64,000 bases of DNA from Sulfurospirillum diekertiae (GCF_002162315.1 NZ_CP021416.1:744001-808000), one strand, 5' to 3'. Counted from the stretch's first letter, positions 45,926 through 54,555 are shown. Program-made: numbers and translations. The notes: a model not told the origin generated them from the sequence alone.

Positions 45926-47510
45926 TAGAGACGTCGTCACCTAAAAGGTGGCGATAGACCACATAATTTGCAAGCACTTTTTTACCGTACTCGCGACTCT
46001 CTTCGTTATTCATAGTCTCCATGCTCCAAAACGGTTCATACTCCCCTTGAGAAAACGCTCCACCTTGCAGATGTTTTTTGGTAAATCCCATACCGCCATT
46101 GTATGCATAAGCCACAAAAAGAGGATGATACAAGCTTTTTTCTAAGAAGTTGAGGTGAATATTTCCAAAAAGGTACGCAATGCGTGGATCGAACATATTG
46201 GAGATAGAAAACTCTTCAAGTTTCTCTTTTTTAGCAATATCCCGTGCCACAAACGGCATAAACTGCATCATTCCTAGCGCATACGAAGTCGAGACAACAG
46301 AGGGAATAAAACGGCTCTCTTGTCGTGCAATGGCAAGCATCAACGCTTGACGATGTATTGAGTAAGTGCTAAGTTCTTCAGGGTAGGGAATAGGGTAATA
46401 GCTTTTAGTATAGTGCGTGACACGTTCCATCAAATAGCTGTAATGAGGTAAGGTGTTGGCATATTTAAAGCTTTGCGCGAGTGCTTCAACTTCTTCAGCA
46501 CTCATTTTATAGACTCTGTTCATAACACGTGGCCATGCAAAAGGATCACTGATATTAAATGTCGGGTGCGTTCCTTCAAGTACGGGCGATACAATGTTTT
46601 GTACAGGACGATCCAATTTTTCATAGGCGTAGAGGGCGTACATATTAATGTCACTATCGTGTATGATACGCTCTAAAAAGTGGGTATCTTTGGTCACTAA
46701 ATATTGCCAAAAGAGGGCTTTGTCTTTCTCTTCGCTTCGAGTTGCACGCTCATTGGAGAGTTCAAAAAAATGGATAGCTTGCTCTTTCTCTTGGTATTTA
46801 AGTGCATTAAGTCCCAGATAAAAAAGTGATTTGGCGTTTACATGTAAAGATGGATTTACATGTAAAAGTGATTTTTGGACATTATCAAGTTTATCGTTTT
46901 GGACGGTACTATACACAAATTGGTTAAATCTTGGAGAGTTTGAAAGCATGTCTATCTGTGCTTGAGGAATGATCTGTTGATTAAAAATAGCCATCTTATA
47001 GGATGAAATACTCCCATTGAATAGGCTTAAAAATGTGTTTCCATCACTGTTAAGTGCCGTTTCATAAACATCATCGCTTTCCATCAATGTAATGAGATTA
47101 ACAAGCTCTTTATTGCGTTTTAGGCGAGGTTTGATGAGTTTTAGTTGGCTTTTGGGGAGCGAAGTGATTTTGGCGGTATTGATGCCAATGTTAAGGCATT
47201 CATCATCTTCTTTCATCAAGGCATTGATGTCAAGATCAATGCACTTCGAGATCTTTTTGTATTCAAGATTATCCATTTTTTTAGCGAAAAGGTGGAAAAA
47301 ACGGATGTTCATCGTATGTACCATCCCAAAGAGCGCTTTGGCTTCTTTGGGAGTTGTCTCATCACGTTGGAGGTATTCGTAAATATAAAAATCTTTGGCA
47401 AGGCTTCGTGGTTTATCAGCAAAAAAACTAAAATTCACAGCTTCTTCAGCAAAAAGATCGACACAGACGCAAAGGCAGAGGAAAAGTCCAATCAGTAATT
47501 TATAAAACAT
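45867..47510 (-). CDS. slt: Soluble lytic murein transglycosylase
   Basis: About 547 residues. Signal peptide (LLIGLFLCLCVCVDLFA), a long alpha-superhelical region (to about 380), and a C-terminal SLT domain: LMLAIARQESRFIPSVVSTSYALGMMQFMP in parts, with catalytic Glu in RQESRF, then YNGGMGFTKKHLQGG and NYVVYRHLL. Produces anhydro-muropeptides. Two palindromes 18 bp apart encode LHVNPSLHVNAK near residue 220. ATG 47510 overlaps yggT. Confidence 0.9.
   Translation of the reverse strand: MFYKLLIGLFLCLCVCVDLFAEEAVNFSFFADKPRSLAKDFYIYEYLQRDETTPKEAKALFGMVHTMNIRFFHLFAKKMDNLEYKKISKCIDLDINALMKEDDECLNIGINTAKITSLPKSQLKLIKPRLKRNKELVNLITLMESDDVYETALNSDGNTFLSLFNGSISSYKMAIFNQQIIPQAQIDMLSNSPRFNQFVYSTVQNDKLDNVQKSLLHVNPSLHVNAKSLFYLGLNALKYQEKEQAIHFFELSNERATRSEEKDKALFWQYLVTKDTHFLERIIHDSDINMYALYAYEKLDRPVQNIVSPVLEGTHPTFNISDPFAWPRVMNRVYKMSAEEVEALAQSFKYANTLPHYSYLMERVTHYTKSYYPIPYPEELSTYSIHRQALMLAIARQESRFIPSVVSTSYALGMMQFMPFVARDIAKKEKLEEFSISNMFDPRIAYLFGNIHLNFLEKSLYHPLFVAYAYNGGMGFTKKHLQGGAFSQGEYEPFWSMETMNNEESREYGKKVLANYVVYRHLLGDDVSISNLFENLLSPSLTDRFRN
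46837..46848. repeat. Dispersed palindrome TTTACATGTAAA, copy 13
   Basis: Exact copy inside slt, first of a pair 18 bp apart, read as LHVN. Confidence 0.9.
46855..46866. repeat. Dispersed palindrome TTTACATGTAAA, copy 14
   Basis: Exact copy inside slt, second of the pair, in the same frame and also read as LHVN. Confidence 0.9.
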
Positions 47511-47796
47511 TGGCAAGTGCGAACAAAAGTTTAACTGCGAACAGGTCTATAAATTGAAGTGCTAAAATCACAATGAGAGGCGCAAGGTCGATACCACCAA
47601 TTAACGTTGGAACCAATTTACGAATAAACGCATAGACTGGATTGGTAAGCCGAAAAAGGATCTGCACAATCGGATTGTACGGATCAGGGCGCACAAAGGT
47701 AATGAGTGCTGCAATAATCACCACCCAAATATAAATGTTGATTAAAGTATGCAAAATCGTGGCAAAAGCTTCAATAAGTGTTGCTAAAACGATCAT
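47500..47796 (-). CDS. YggT family membrane protein
   Basis: 98 residues with two YggT-type hydrophobic segments and the signature LITFVRPDPYNPIVQILFRLTNPVYAFIRK (core RPDPYNPIVQ and LTNPVY). Function poorly known; linked in some bacteria to envelope or osmotic functions. Overlaps gltX and slt at its two ends. Confidence 0.85.
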   Translation of the reverse strand: MIVLATLIEAFATILHTLINIYIWVVIIAALITFVRPDPYNPIVQILFRLTNPVYAFIRKLVPTLIGGIDLAPLIVILALQFIDLFAVKLLFALANVL

Positions 47797-49091
47797 CTAA
47801 CAATCTCCTTCAGATAGGTTTTAATCAGTGGATATAATAAGGCAAGTTCAGGACAATGCTCAGTTCCGCTGAGCCAAAAACGAAGCGGTTTAAAGAAAGG
47901 TTCTCCTTCGATGCCGCTTTTTTCGATGAGATATGTTTGAAATTCATCAAATTTCTCAAAATAAGGTGCTTGTAAAATTAACTCTTGTAAAAGTTTACTC
48001 TCTTTTTCAAACGCTGCATAAAACGATTTTTTCGCAAAAATAGCATCTATTTTTTGTTTGATTTCGCGCGTGGTACTTACCTCTTCGGTGAAAAGTTTCG
48101 CCAGCTTTCCAATGTTGTCACAGGCGTAACCGATACGTTTAGAAAGCTCCATATCGGGGATACGTTTGATGTGCTCACGGTTCATCAAACGAAGTTTTTC
48201 AATGTCAAAACACGCAGGAGATTTGGAGATCGCTTTGAGGTCAAACCACGTTAGCGCTTCTTGGACAGTAAAAATCTCATAAGGAGTAGGATTGCCCAAA
48301 AGAATCAGATAATTTAAAATTGCCTCTGGCATAAAACCTTGATCTAAAAGCCATTGCACGCTTGATATATCATCAGATGCGCTCATTTTTTGACCCTTAT
48401 CGTTCAGGATGCTTGGCACGTGTGCGTATTGGATTTCTTGGTTGTAGCCTAAACTTTTACGTACGAACTCTTGTCGTAGTGCATCAAAGAGATGATCTTC
48501 GCTTCGGATGATGTATGAGATACCTTGAAGCATATCATCGCACGCACAGGCAAAGTTATAGGTTGGATATTTATCCGCTTGCATAATGACAAAAGCATCA
48601 ACGGCATCAGGTTCAAGGCTAATTTTTCCTTGAATCGTATCGGTAAACGAAATAGCTGCTTCTGGTTTTTTCATACGAATAACAAACGGCTTTGGATTGT
48701 TTAAAACCTCTTCGCTGCTTAAGTGCTCACACGCCCCATCGTAACAGTATGCTTTGCCCTCTGCTTCGGCTTTCTCACGTTTTGCTTCAAGTTCTTTTTC
48801 ACTACAAAAACAGATAAATGCTTTTTTGGTGTCTAAAAGGGTGGAGGCAAATTGAAGGTGGTATTTAAAATTTTGACTTTGGTAGTACAGTTGCGTGTAA
48901 GAAATACCAAAAAGACTCAGCATATCGAGAATATCTTGGTCTTTACCTTCGATATTCTGCTTTTTATCTCTATCTTCAATGCGTACTACCATAGAATCCT
49001 TGGTTTGAATAGCATACATGTAATTAAACAGTGCGATTCGTAAGGATTCTAGACTTAAATCTACGCTAGGTGTGGGTGCAAATCTAACCAT
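47793..49091 (-). CDS. gltX: Glutamyl-tRNA synthetase-like protein lacking the HIGH motif
   Basis: 432 residues with overall GltX architecture: MVRFAPTPS start, RIEDRD, the zinc site CFCSEKE...YDGACEH, SYIIRSEDHLFDALRQ, and GQKMSASDD (KMSKS-like). At the HIGH position, however, it reads PSVDLSLESLRIALFNY where active enzymes have TGxLHIGGxRTALFNW: SLES (residues 13-16) replaces HIGG, and Ser-Val replaces Thr-Gly. HIGH residues bind ATP and stabilise the transition state, so normal charging is doubtful. The locus matches that of the second GluRS (GltX2), which in Helicobacter makes Glu-tRNA-Gln. The gene overlaps glnS, which may have made it redundant. Confidence 0.85.
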   Translation of the reverse strand: MVRFAPTPSVDLSLESLRIALFNYMYAIQTKDSMVVRIEDRDKKQNIEGKDQDILDMLSLFGISYTQLYYQSQNFKYHLQFASTLLDTKKAFICFCSEKELEAKREKAEAEGKAYCYDGACEHLSSEEVLNNPKPFVIRMKKPEAAISFTDTIQGKISLEPDAVDAFVIMQADKYPTYNFACACDDMLQGISYIIRSEDHLFDALRQEFVRKSLGYNQEIQYAHVPSILNDKGQKMSASDDISSVQWLLDQGFMPEAILNYLILLGNPTPYEIFTVQEALTWFDLKAISKSPACFDIEKLRLMNREHIKRIPDMELSKRIGYACDNIGKLAKLFTEEVSTTREIKQKIDAIFAKKSFYAAFEKESKLLQELILQAPYFEKFDEFQTYLIEKSGIEGEPFFKPLRFWLSGTEHCPELALLYPLIKTYLKEIVR

Positions 49092-51336
49092 TTTTTAATT
49101 TCTCTGCTACCAGTTCATTCACGACAGTTGGGTTCGCTTTACCGCCACTTTTTTTGAGGACTTGCCCCACAAAAAAGCCAAAAAGATTGGTATTGCCTGC
49201 TTTATATTTTGCGACATTATCTGGGTTCTTTGCGATGACTTCCTCAATCATAGGCTTTAATTTCGCAGGATCACTGATTTGTGTGAGTCCTTTGGCTGCA
49301 ACGATTGCTTTTGGATTGTCACCTGTTTTTGCCATCTCTTCAAACACTTGTTTTGCAATTTTAGTGGAAATCGTTCCCTCATCAACCATTGTGACAAGCT
49401 CGGCTATCTCTTTGGCGCTAAATTTTAAAGTGGCTACAAGTTTGAGTTCTCGTGCCACTTCGTTGGCAACGATGTTTGCAAGGCTGACAGGACTGTTTAC
49501 ATGTAAAAGTGTTTCTTCGTAAAAATGGGCTAGATCAACATCACGCGCAAGGATATTAGCGATTTCATTATTGAGCCCAAGCTCTTTTGTGTACTTGGTA
49601 AACAGTGCTTGCTCCGTCTCACTCATCGGCGTTACTTCACCCTCAACAATAGGGGTCTTTTTAGCCTTAGATTTTGGCGTAGCTTCTTTTGCTTCTGTCT
49701 TTTTAGCCCAAGAATCTTTCAGCCCTACAATTTTGTTAAAGACAGGTTTCGCGTCGGTGTAATCAATCGGGTCAACGAAAAAATAGCCTTGTCTTTCAAA
49801 CTGAAATCTGACATCAGGTTTTTCGGTGATAACAGCAGGCTCAACAAAGGCATTTGTGATTACGTGTAAAGAATCAGGATTGAGATCTTCTAAGCCATCA
49901 GGTGCTTCGTTAGAGTATAACCTCTCATACAGTCTGACTTCAGCTTGTTTGGCATGTTTTGCGCTGACCCAGTGAATCGCACTTTTCGTTTTAATACCAC
50001 TGGTGTCTTCGCCACTTTTAGAATGAGGATGATACTCTGCTTTTAGCTCTACGATGTTGCCATGAGTATCTTTGATAACCTCTTTACATGTAAGAATATA
50101 TGCATGTTTAAGACGTACGCTCTGTTTGGGTGTCAAACGGTAATAATCTGCTGGAGGATTTTCCATAAAGTCATCACGCTCGATGTAAATTTCCCGTGCA
50201 AAAGGAAGCTTGCGTGACCCCTCTTTAGGAACATCATGTGGGTAGTAAGACGCATCAATTGCTTCTTCGCCATCATAATTTTCGATGGTCACTTTAAGAG
50301 GATCTAGGACACACATCACGCGCGGTACTTTTTGATTGAGGTCATCTCGGATGCAAAATTCAAGTTGTGCCACATCGACCATGGAGTTTGCTTTGGCGAT
50401 GCCGATTTGATCGCAAAAGTTCAAGATGGCCTCAGGCGTGTAGCCTCTTCGTTTATAGCCTGCAATGGTTGGAAGGCGAGGGTCATCCCAGCCGTTGACA
50501 TAGTTTCCATTGACGAGTTCTAAGAGTTTGCGTTTGCTCATCACCGTGTAGTTCATGCCAAGTCTGGCAAACTCATGTTGGTAGGGACGAGGAGGGGTGA
50601 GGTCAAGTGCATCCAATACCCAATCATAAATATCGCGGTTGTTTTCAAACTCAAGGGTACAGATAGAGTGTGTCACCCCTTCAATGTAGTCCGATAAACA
50701 GTGCGCAAAGTCGTACATCGGGTAGATACACCACTCATCGCCTGTTCTAAAATGGTGCGCGTGACGGATGCGGTATAAAAGAGGATCGCGCATTTTCATA
50801 TTCGCCGCACTCATGTCAATTTTAGCTCTTAAAACATGTTCACCATCTTTAAATTCACCCTTTCTCATGCGATCAAGTAGGTCTAAGTTTTCTTCAATGC
50901 TACGCTCTGCAAATGGGCTTCGTCGTCCTGCTTCTTTAATCGTACCACGGTATTCGCGTATCTCTTCTTCGTTTAGACTGTCCACATAGGCTTTGCCCAT
51001 TTTGACAAGCGTCACAGCATAATCGTAAATTTTGGGGAAATAATCCGATGCAAAGCGTACGTGATCCGCCCAGCTAAACCCAAGCCATGTGACAGCATCT
51101 TTAAGCGCTTCCACATATTTCATATCTTCGGTTGTGGGGTTGGTGTCATCCATTCTGAGGTTACAATGTCCGTGATAATCACGAGCAATGCCAAAGTTGA
51201 TACAGATAGACTTAGCATGCCCAATGTGCGGGAATCCATTAGGCTCTGGAGGAAATCTGGTAATAATTTCTTGATACTTTCCAGACTGTAAGTCCTCTTC
51301 TACAATGGTGCGTAAAAAATCTTTGCTCTCACTCAT
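49084..51336 (-). CDS. glnS: Glutaminyl-tRNA synthetase with C-terminal YqeY/GatB-like tail
   Basis: 750 residues. Class I core like E. coli GlnRS: RFPPEPNGFPHIGHAKSI (HIGH), LRMDDTNP, VMSKRKLLEL (KMSKS), RDDLNQKVPRVMCVLDPLKV and beta-barrel anticodon domains to about 555. A Lys/Ala linker (about 560-585) leads to a helical tail (about 590-750, LGLNNEIANILARDVDLAHF, NLFGFFVGQVLKKSGGKANP) like YqeY and the GatB tail. Such fusions are known from Deinococcus. Most Campylobacterota lack GlnRS and use GatCAB, so transfer is likely. Two palindrome copies (49496; 50083 with one mismatch) lie inside. Confidence 0.94.
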   Translation of the reverse strand: MSESKDFLRTIVEEDLQSGKYQEIITRFPPEPNGFPHIGHAKSICINFGIARDYHGHCNLRMDDTNPTTEDMKYVEALKDAVTWLGFSWADHVRFASDYFPKIYDYAVTLVKMGKAYVDSLNEEEIREYRGTIKEAGRRSPFAERSIEENLDLLDRMRKGEFKDGEHVLRAKIDMSAANMKMRDPLLYRIRHAHHFRTGDEWCIYPMYDFAHCLSDYIEGVTHSICTLEFENNRDIYDWVLDALDLTPPRPYQHEFARLGMNYTVMSKRKLLELVNGNYVNGWDDPRLPTIAGYKRRGYTPEAILNFCDQIGIAKANSMVDVAQLEFCIRDDLNQKVPRVMCVLDPLKVTIENYDGEEAIDASYYPHDVPKEGSRKLPFAREIYIERDDFMENPPADYYRLTPKQSVRLKHAYILTCKEVIKDTHGNIVELKAEYHPHSKSGEDTSGIKTKSAIHWVSAKHAKQAEVRLYERLYSNEAPDGLEDLNPDSLHVITNAFVEPAVITEKPDVRFQFERQGYFFVDPIDYTDAKPVFNKIVGLKDSWAKKTEAKEATPKSKAKKTPIVEGEVTPMSETEQALFTKYTKELGLNNEIANILARDVDLAHFYEETLLHVNSPVSLANIVANEVARELKLVATLKFSAKEIAELVTMVDEGTISTKIAKQVFEEMAKTGDNPKAIVAAKGLTQISDPAKLKPMIEEVIAKNPDNVAKYKAGNTNLFGFFVGQVLKKSGGKANPTVVNELVAEKLKNG
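49496..49507. repeat. Dispersed palindrome TTTACATGTAAA, copy 15
   Basis: Exact copy in the YqeY-like tail of glnS (LLHVNSP). A one-mismatch copy at 50083-50094 lies in the anticodon domain (LTCKEV). Confidence 0.9.
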
Positions 51337-51481
51337 GTTCTTAAAACCTTTTGTTTTATTACTCTTATAAACATGTATTTTATCATGCTCTTTATTAATT
51401 AATAGGATTTATGGGTATTGACAATTTTATCTTATATGCGATAAGGAGTGTATTAAAGAATCTAATTTCATGTTGACATTG

Positions 51482-51608
51482 CAAGATTGAACTTGTTGGA
51501 GGAGATGCTTTAATACCTCTAAATGATAGCGATCATTACGAAAATTTAGATTTTATGATTAAAAAAGAGAGTAGAGAGATGGTTTTCATTTATTTTGCCT
51601 GTGAATAA
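51482..51608 (+). pseudogene. Possible gene remnant
   Basis: Open for about 42 codons with no ATG/GTG/TTG at its beginning: KIELVGGDALIPLNDSDH, then YENLDFMIKKESREMVFIYF and ACE before TAA. It reads like the end of a globular protein, with charged helices and a hydrophobic strand. An in-frame stop lies just upstream. It overlaps the small membrane ORF in antisense. Chance is possible. Confidence 0.25.
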
Positions 51609-51681
51609 CATTCATCATGATGATGGACCAAGTGATTAAAATGATATTGGCGAGCGTAATAATGCCAATGAAAGTATTCAT
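51586..51681 (-). CDS. Small membrane protein, 31 residues
   Basis: ATG at 51681 preceded by AGGAGAA with 9-nt spacing, a better ribosome site than most genes here. The product is one hydrophobic helix with a short basic tail (MNTFIGIITLANIILI, TWSIIMMNVIHRQNK). It lies 62 nt after the secreted hydrolase stop on the same strand. Size and layout recall small membrane subunits or regulators, but I recognise no family. Confidence 0.5.
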   Translation of the reverse strand: MNTFIGIITLANIILITWSIIMMNVIHRQNK

Positions 51682-51743
51682 TCTCGTAAATTCTCCTGCT
51701 CATATTTTAGGAAAGGAAGGATGAAACCCTTCCTAAAAAACGG

Positions 51744-53090
51744 TTAACGTGCTGGAACGCGTGTTGAAAGTGGTGAGGGGTTAAACTCAGGCACAATGCG
51801 ACATTCATGGCTTGGGTCCCATTTTGGATCGAGTGCTTTACACTGCTTTTCAACATCATTTGGTGTTGGTTTTTTACCAGTATCAACCCATGCAAGAAGG
51901 GCATTCATAGCAGCTACATATTGAGCATCACTAAGGTAACTGTGTTCTTTGTCATTGGTGTAGAGTTGAACCATGTTTCCAGAATGTCCTGCTTTTGCAA
52001 CTGTTTCTTCCCATGTATTTGCAAGTTCCACAAAAGCTATAGGGTCATTAATACCGCGTATCGTTAAGATTGGAAGAGCAATATTCCCCGTAGGGTTAGT
52101 ATCTTTTCCAAAGTCTGCTACAGCCGTTGGATCGGCTTTATAACGAAGGACTTTTTTATTGAGTTCTTCATCATTACTTGAGCCTACATATTTGACAGTT
52201 TCATTACCAAAAGGATTTCGACCTTGCAAACGATTAAAGACAATATCTTGAAAATGATGAGTCGCCCAATCAAGATGCCCTTGAATACTTTTTTCAGGAA
52301 TTTTAATGACATTAACAATAGTTTTGAGATTTTCTTTTTGTTTTGCGGAGCGATTAGCTTCAGGCATATTAAGTCCTAAACATTCATTCACGCGCTCTTT
52401 TAGATCTTCTTTACTCATTTTAGTATCTTTAGACGCCAGCCCTTGCCAAAGAGGATATTGGATTTCATTCGCCCTTGGATGGTTCTCGCACACTGCTTGC
52501 CAAACGACTCTTAAGTCCAATCTAAAGTCATAAGATTTTGTACCACCCGCTAATACTCCGCTGGTTAAAAGGACAGCATCAATTTTAGGTTCTACTTTTG
52601 AAAGTGGACCATCCACTTCAGCCGCACGTGCAGCAACGCCACCACCCCATGATTGACCATGTAAAATTACTTTTTTAGTTTTTCCGACAAGCTTAGAGGC
52701 AATAGGTAAAAGGCGTGCAGTATCTTCTGCGGCTGATATGAGTGCTACTCCTCCTTGTCTGTAAGAAGTGACTGCTAAAGCATTGCCACTTCTGACCCAA
52801 ATAGACCAGCGCTCAAAATCTTCTATAGCCCGTGCTGCTTTTGGAAGCTTTCCAAGAGCTGGACCTCCGTGGGAATGTAGTACAAGATTGCCATTCCAGT
52901 TTTTAGGTTTTGCGACCCAATAGTAAGCTCCTGCTTCATCTTTTCCCGACCAGCATAGTGTTCCTTCAGGAAGGTTTTTAACTTCAGTAGGACAAGGTTG
53001 TTGTAGGGGCTCTGCAAATGATAACGTGAGAGAGGTGCTTACTAACAGGCAACTTTTGATTAGAATTGATGATAATTTTAGTGTTGATTT
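51744..53090 (-). CDS. Secreted alpha/beta hydrolase
   Basis: About 448 residues from ATG 53090 (GGAG 9 nt upstream; the earlier in-frame ATG at 53144 would spoil the signal peptide). Signal peptide KSCLLVSTSLTLSFA, then mature sequence with cysteines near the N-terminus (PCPTEV, GTLCWSG) and C-terminus (VEKQCKALDPKWDPSHECRI). Nucleophile elbow VILHGQSWGGGVAAR (Ser about 130), HSHGGPALGK oxyanion region, LTIRGINDPIAF (acid) and NDKEHSYLSD (His). Periplasmic or secreted esterase/peptidase; substrate unknown. It lies after a porin gene, separated by a hairpin. Confidence 0.82.
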   Translation of the reverse strand, partial: KSTLKLSSILIKSCLLVSTSLTLSFAEPLQQPCPTEVKNLPEGTLCWSGKDEAGAYYWVAKPKNWNGNLVLHSHGGPALGKLPKAARAIEDFERWSIWVRSGNALAVTSYRQGGVALISAAEDTARLLPIASKLVGKTKKVILHGQSWGGGVAARAAEVDGPLSKVEPKIDAVLLTSGVLAGGTKSYDFRLDLRVVWQAVCENHPRANEIQYPLWQGLASKDTKMSKEDLKERVNECLGLNMPEANRSAKQKENLKTIVNVIKIPEKSIQGHLDWATHHFQDIVFNRLQGRNPFGNETVKYVGSSNDEELNKKVLRYKADPTAVADFGKDTNPTGNIALPILTIRGINDPIAFVELANTWEETVAKAGHSGNMVQLYTNDKEHSYLSDAQYVAAMNALLAWVDTGKKPTPNDVEKQCKALDPKWDPSHECRIVPEFNPSPLSTRVPAR

Positions 53091-53124
53091 CATGATATAT
53101 TGCTCCATGGCGTTATAATAAAAT

Positions 53125-53147
53125 CCCTTGAAGTATTGCTTCAAGGG
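53125..53147 (-). terminator. Hairpin between oprD-like and hydrolase genes
   Basis: CCCTTGAAG (53125-53133) and CTTCAAGGG (53139-53147) form a perfect 9-bp stem with a 5-nt loop. Read on the minus strand it lies 17 nt past the porin stop and is followed by ATTTTATTAT. Probably a full or partial terminator that keeps hydrolase expression below porin expression. Confidence 0.7.
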
Positions 53148-53163
53148 TCACAAAAAGGATGTA

Positions 53164-54420
53164 TTAAAATTTATAGTTGGCTTTAAACCATAACTCTTCA
53201 CCTTTACCTGATCCTGCTGTGGCACTTACAACGGATTCATCGCCCAAGATAGTATAAATCACTTCAGTTTCAAGTCCTTTAAGCGCGCCAGCGAATTTGT
53301 AGCTACCGTAAAAATCTGTAATGGTTTGGTTGTTATTTGCAGGAACAGAACTAATATCAAGCTGTGTATAACGAGCACCTGCTTGAAGCCCCACTGCTTT
53401 AAAGTTGTAGTTTGCATCAATGCTAAATCCTGAAGTATCAGAACTAAACGTACCAACTCTGACTTGTTTACCTTTGACATAGTTAGGTTGTGCACCACCA
53501 CCAAGTCCTGCTTTAATTCCCAGATTATCGGTATCATCATTAATCACAGAGTATGCAAAGTATGTTTTGAAATCACCATAGCCAAGGCTGAGTTTTGCAC
53601 CATACATATAGGCTGCATCATGTTCCATCCAGTCCGTATAAAGGTAATTTCCTGCAATGCCATATGAAAAGGCTCCTGCTGTATTTGCATATTCTGCTTC
53701 AAAATAGTAATCATTAAACCCTTTTTTTCGATTGGCATCTTTAGGGGCTTTTGTTAGCAAAGGAGCACTCGCATCATTGTCTAACGTCAAATATTGAAAT
53801 GTAAGCTCAACATTAGGGATAGATTTATTGACAACCATTGCGGTATATGCAAAATCATGGTCATTATTCAATGGCTCAAATTGTCCTATTCCTCCTTCAT
53901 CATCCGTCCTATCTTGGTATTTAGTGATGGCACCAACGATAATGCTAGTATTTGGTAAATCTGTATTCGTGACTAAAGCGCCTTCAAAAGATTGCGTGAC
54001 CATTCTTGAGGTACTGCTACCAATCATTGGCATTTTAATAAATTGGCGACCAACTTTTGCCGTCGTATGGCCAATGGTATAATTGATATAAGCTTCAGAA
54101 AGTTGTGTTCCTGAACCATACATATCCCCGCTAAAAACTGTTTTATCGGTTTCTGATGCTTGTGGAGCAGCACTTGTTTGAGTGGTAATACCCATACTCA
54201 ACCCATAAAATGTACCCGTGATATAACGTAGTTGTAAGCCTGTACTCAAAAGATCTGCACTGGAATTCGCTTTGTCTTTATCACGGTCAAAATACCAAGC
54301 GCGAAGCTCACCACTAATTTTTCCTTCCTTGAAAGCATCAGCAAGCGTATCTGCTCCAAATGAACTGGTAGTTAAACCAGCAACTACGATAGCCGCCAAA
54401 CTAAGGTTAGCGAATTTCAT
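53164..54420 (-). CDS. OprD-family outer membrane porin
   Basis: 418 residues. Signal peptide (LAAIVVAGLTTSSFGA), N-terminal motif FKEGKISGELRAWYFDRDKD typical of campylobacterotal OprD-like porins, KVGRQFIKMPMIGSSTSRMVTQSFEGALV in parts, many alternating beta strands, and a C-terminal aromatic residue (WFKANYKF) for BAM recognition. Probably uptake of small carboxylates or amino acids, fitting the adjacent carboxylate transporter locus. Ribosome site AAGGAGAAAAA. A palindrome copy lies 124 bp upstream. Confidence 0.88.
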   Translation of the reverse strand: MKFANLSLAAIVVAGLTTSSFGADTLADAFKEGKISGELRAWYFDRDKDKANSSADLLSTGLQLRYITGTFYGLSMGITTQTSAAPQASETDKTVFSGDMYGSGTQLSEAYINYTIGHTTAKVGRQFIKMPMIGSSTSRMVTQSFEGALVTNTDLPNTSIIVGAITKYQDRTDDEGGIGQFEPLNNDHDFAYTAMVVNKSIPNVELTFQYLTLDNDASAPLLTKAPKDANRKKGFNDYYFEAEYANTAGAFSYGIAGNYLYTDWMEHDAAYMYGAKLSLGYGDFKTYFAYSVINDDTDNLGIKAGLGGGAQPNYVKGKQVRVGTFSSDTSGFSIDANYNFKAVGLQAGARYTQLDISSVPANNNQTITDFYGSYKFAGALKGLETEVIYTILGDESVVSATAGSGKGEELWFKANYKF

Positions 54421-54543
54421 TTTTTCTCCTTAAATAAATAAATTAATTCTCAAGACGAGAGAAGTGTAGAAGAAAAAAAGTTTCTGGAAAGTCGCTTTTT
54501 GATATTACTGAAAAATAATTCCATAGAATGACTTAAAAAAGAT

Positions 54544-54555
54544 TTTACATGTAAA
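54544..54555. repeat. Dispersed palindrome TTTACATGTAAA, copy 16
   Basis: Exact copy in the 165-bp gap between the response regulator end and the porin start, in the porin upstream region. Confidence 0.9.

Larger units (their letters stand above)
51337..51743. other. Gap between glnS and the secreted hydrolase
   Basis: About 400 bp with no full-size gene. It holds a 31-codon membrane ORF on the minus strand (51586-51681) and, on the plus strand, an open frame without a good start at 51482-51608 that may be a remnant. The rest is AT-rich and unremarkable. Confidence 0.5.
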
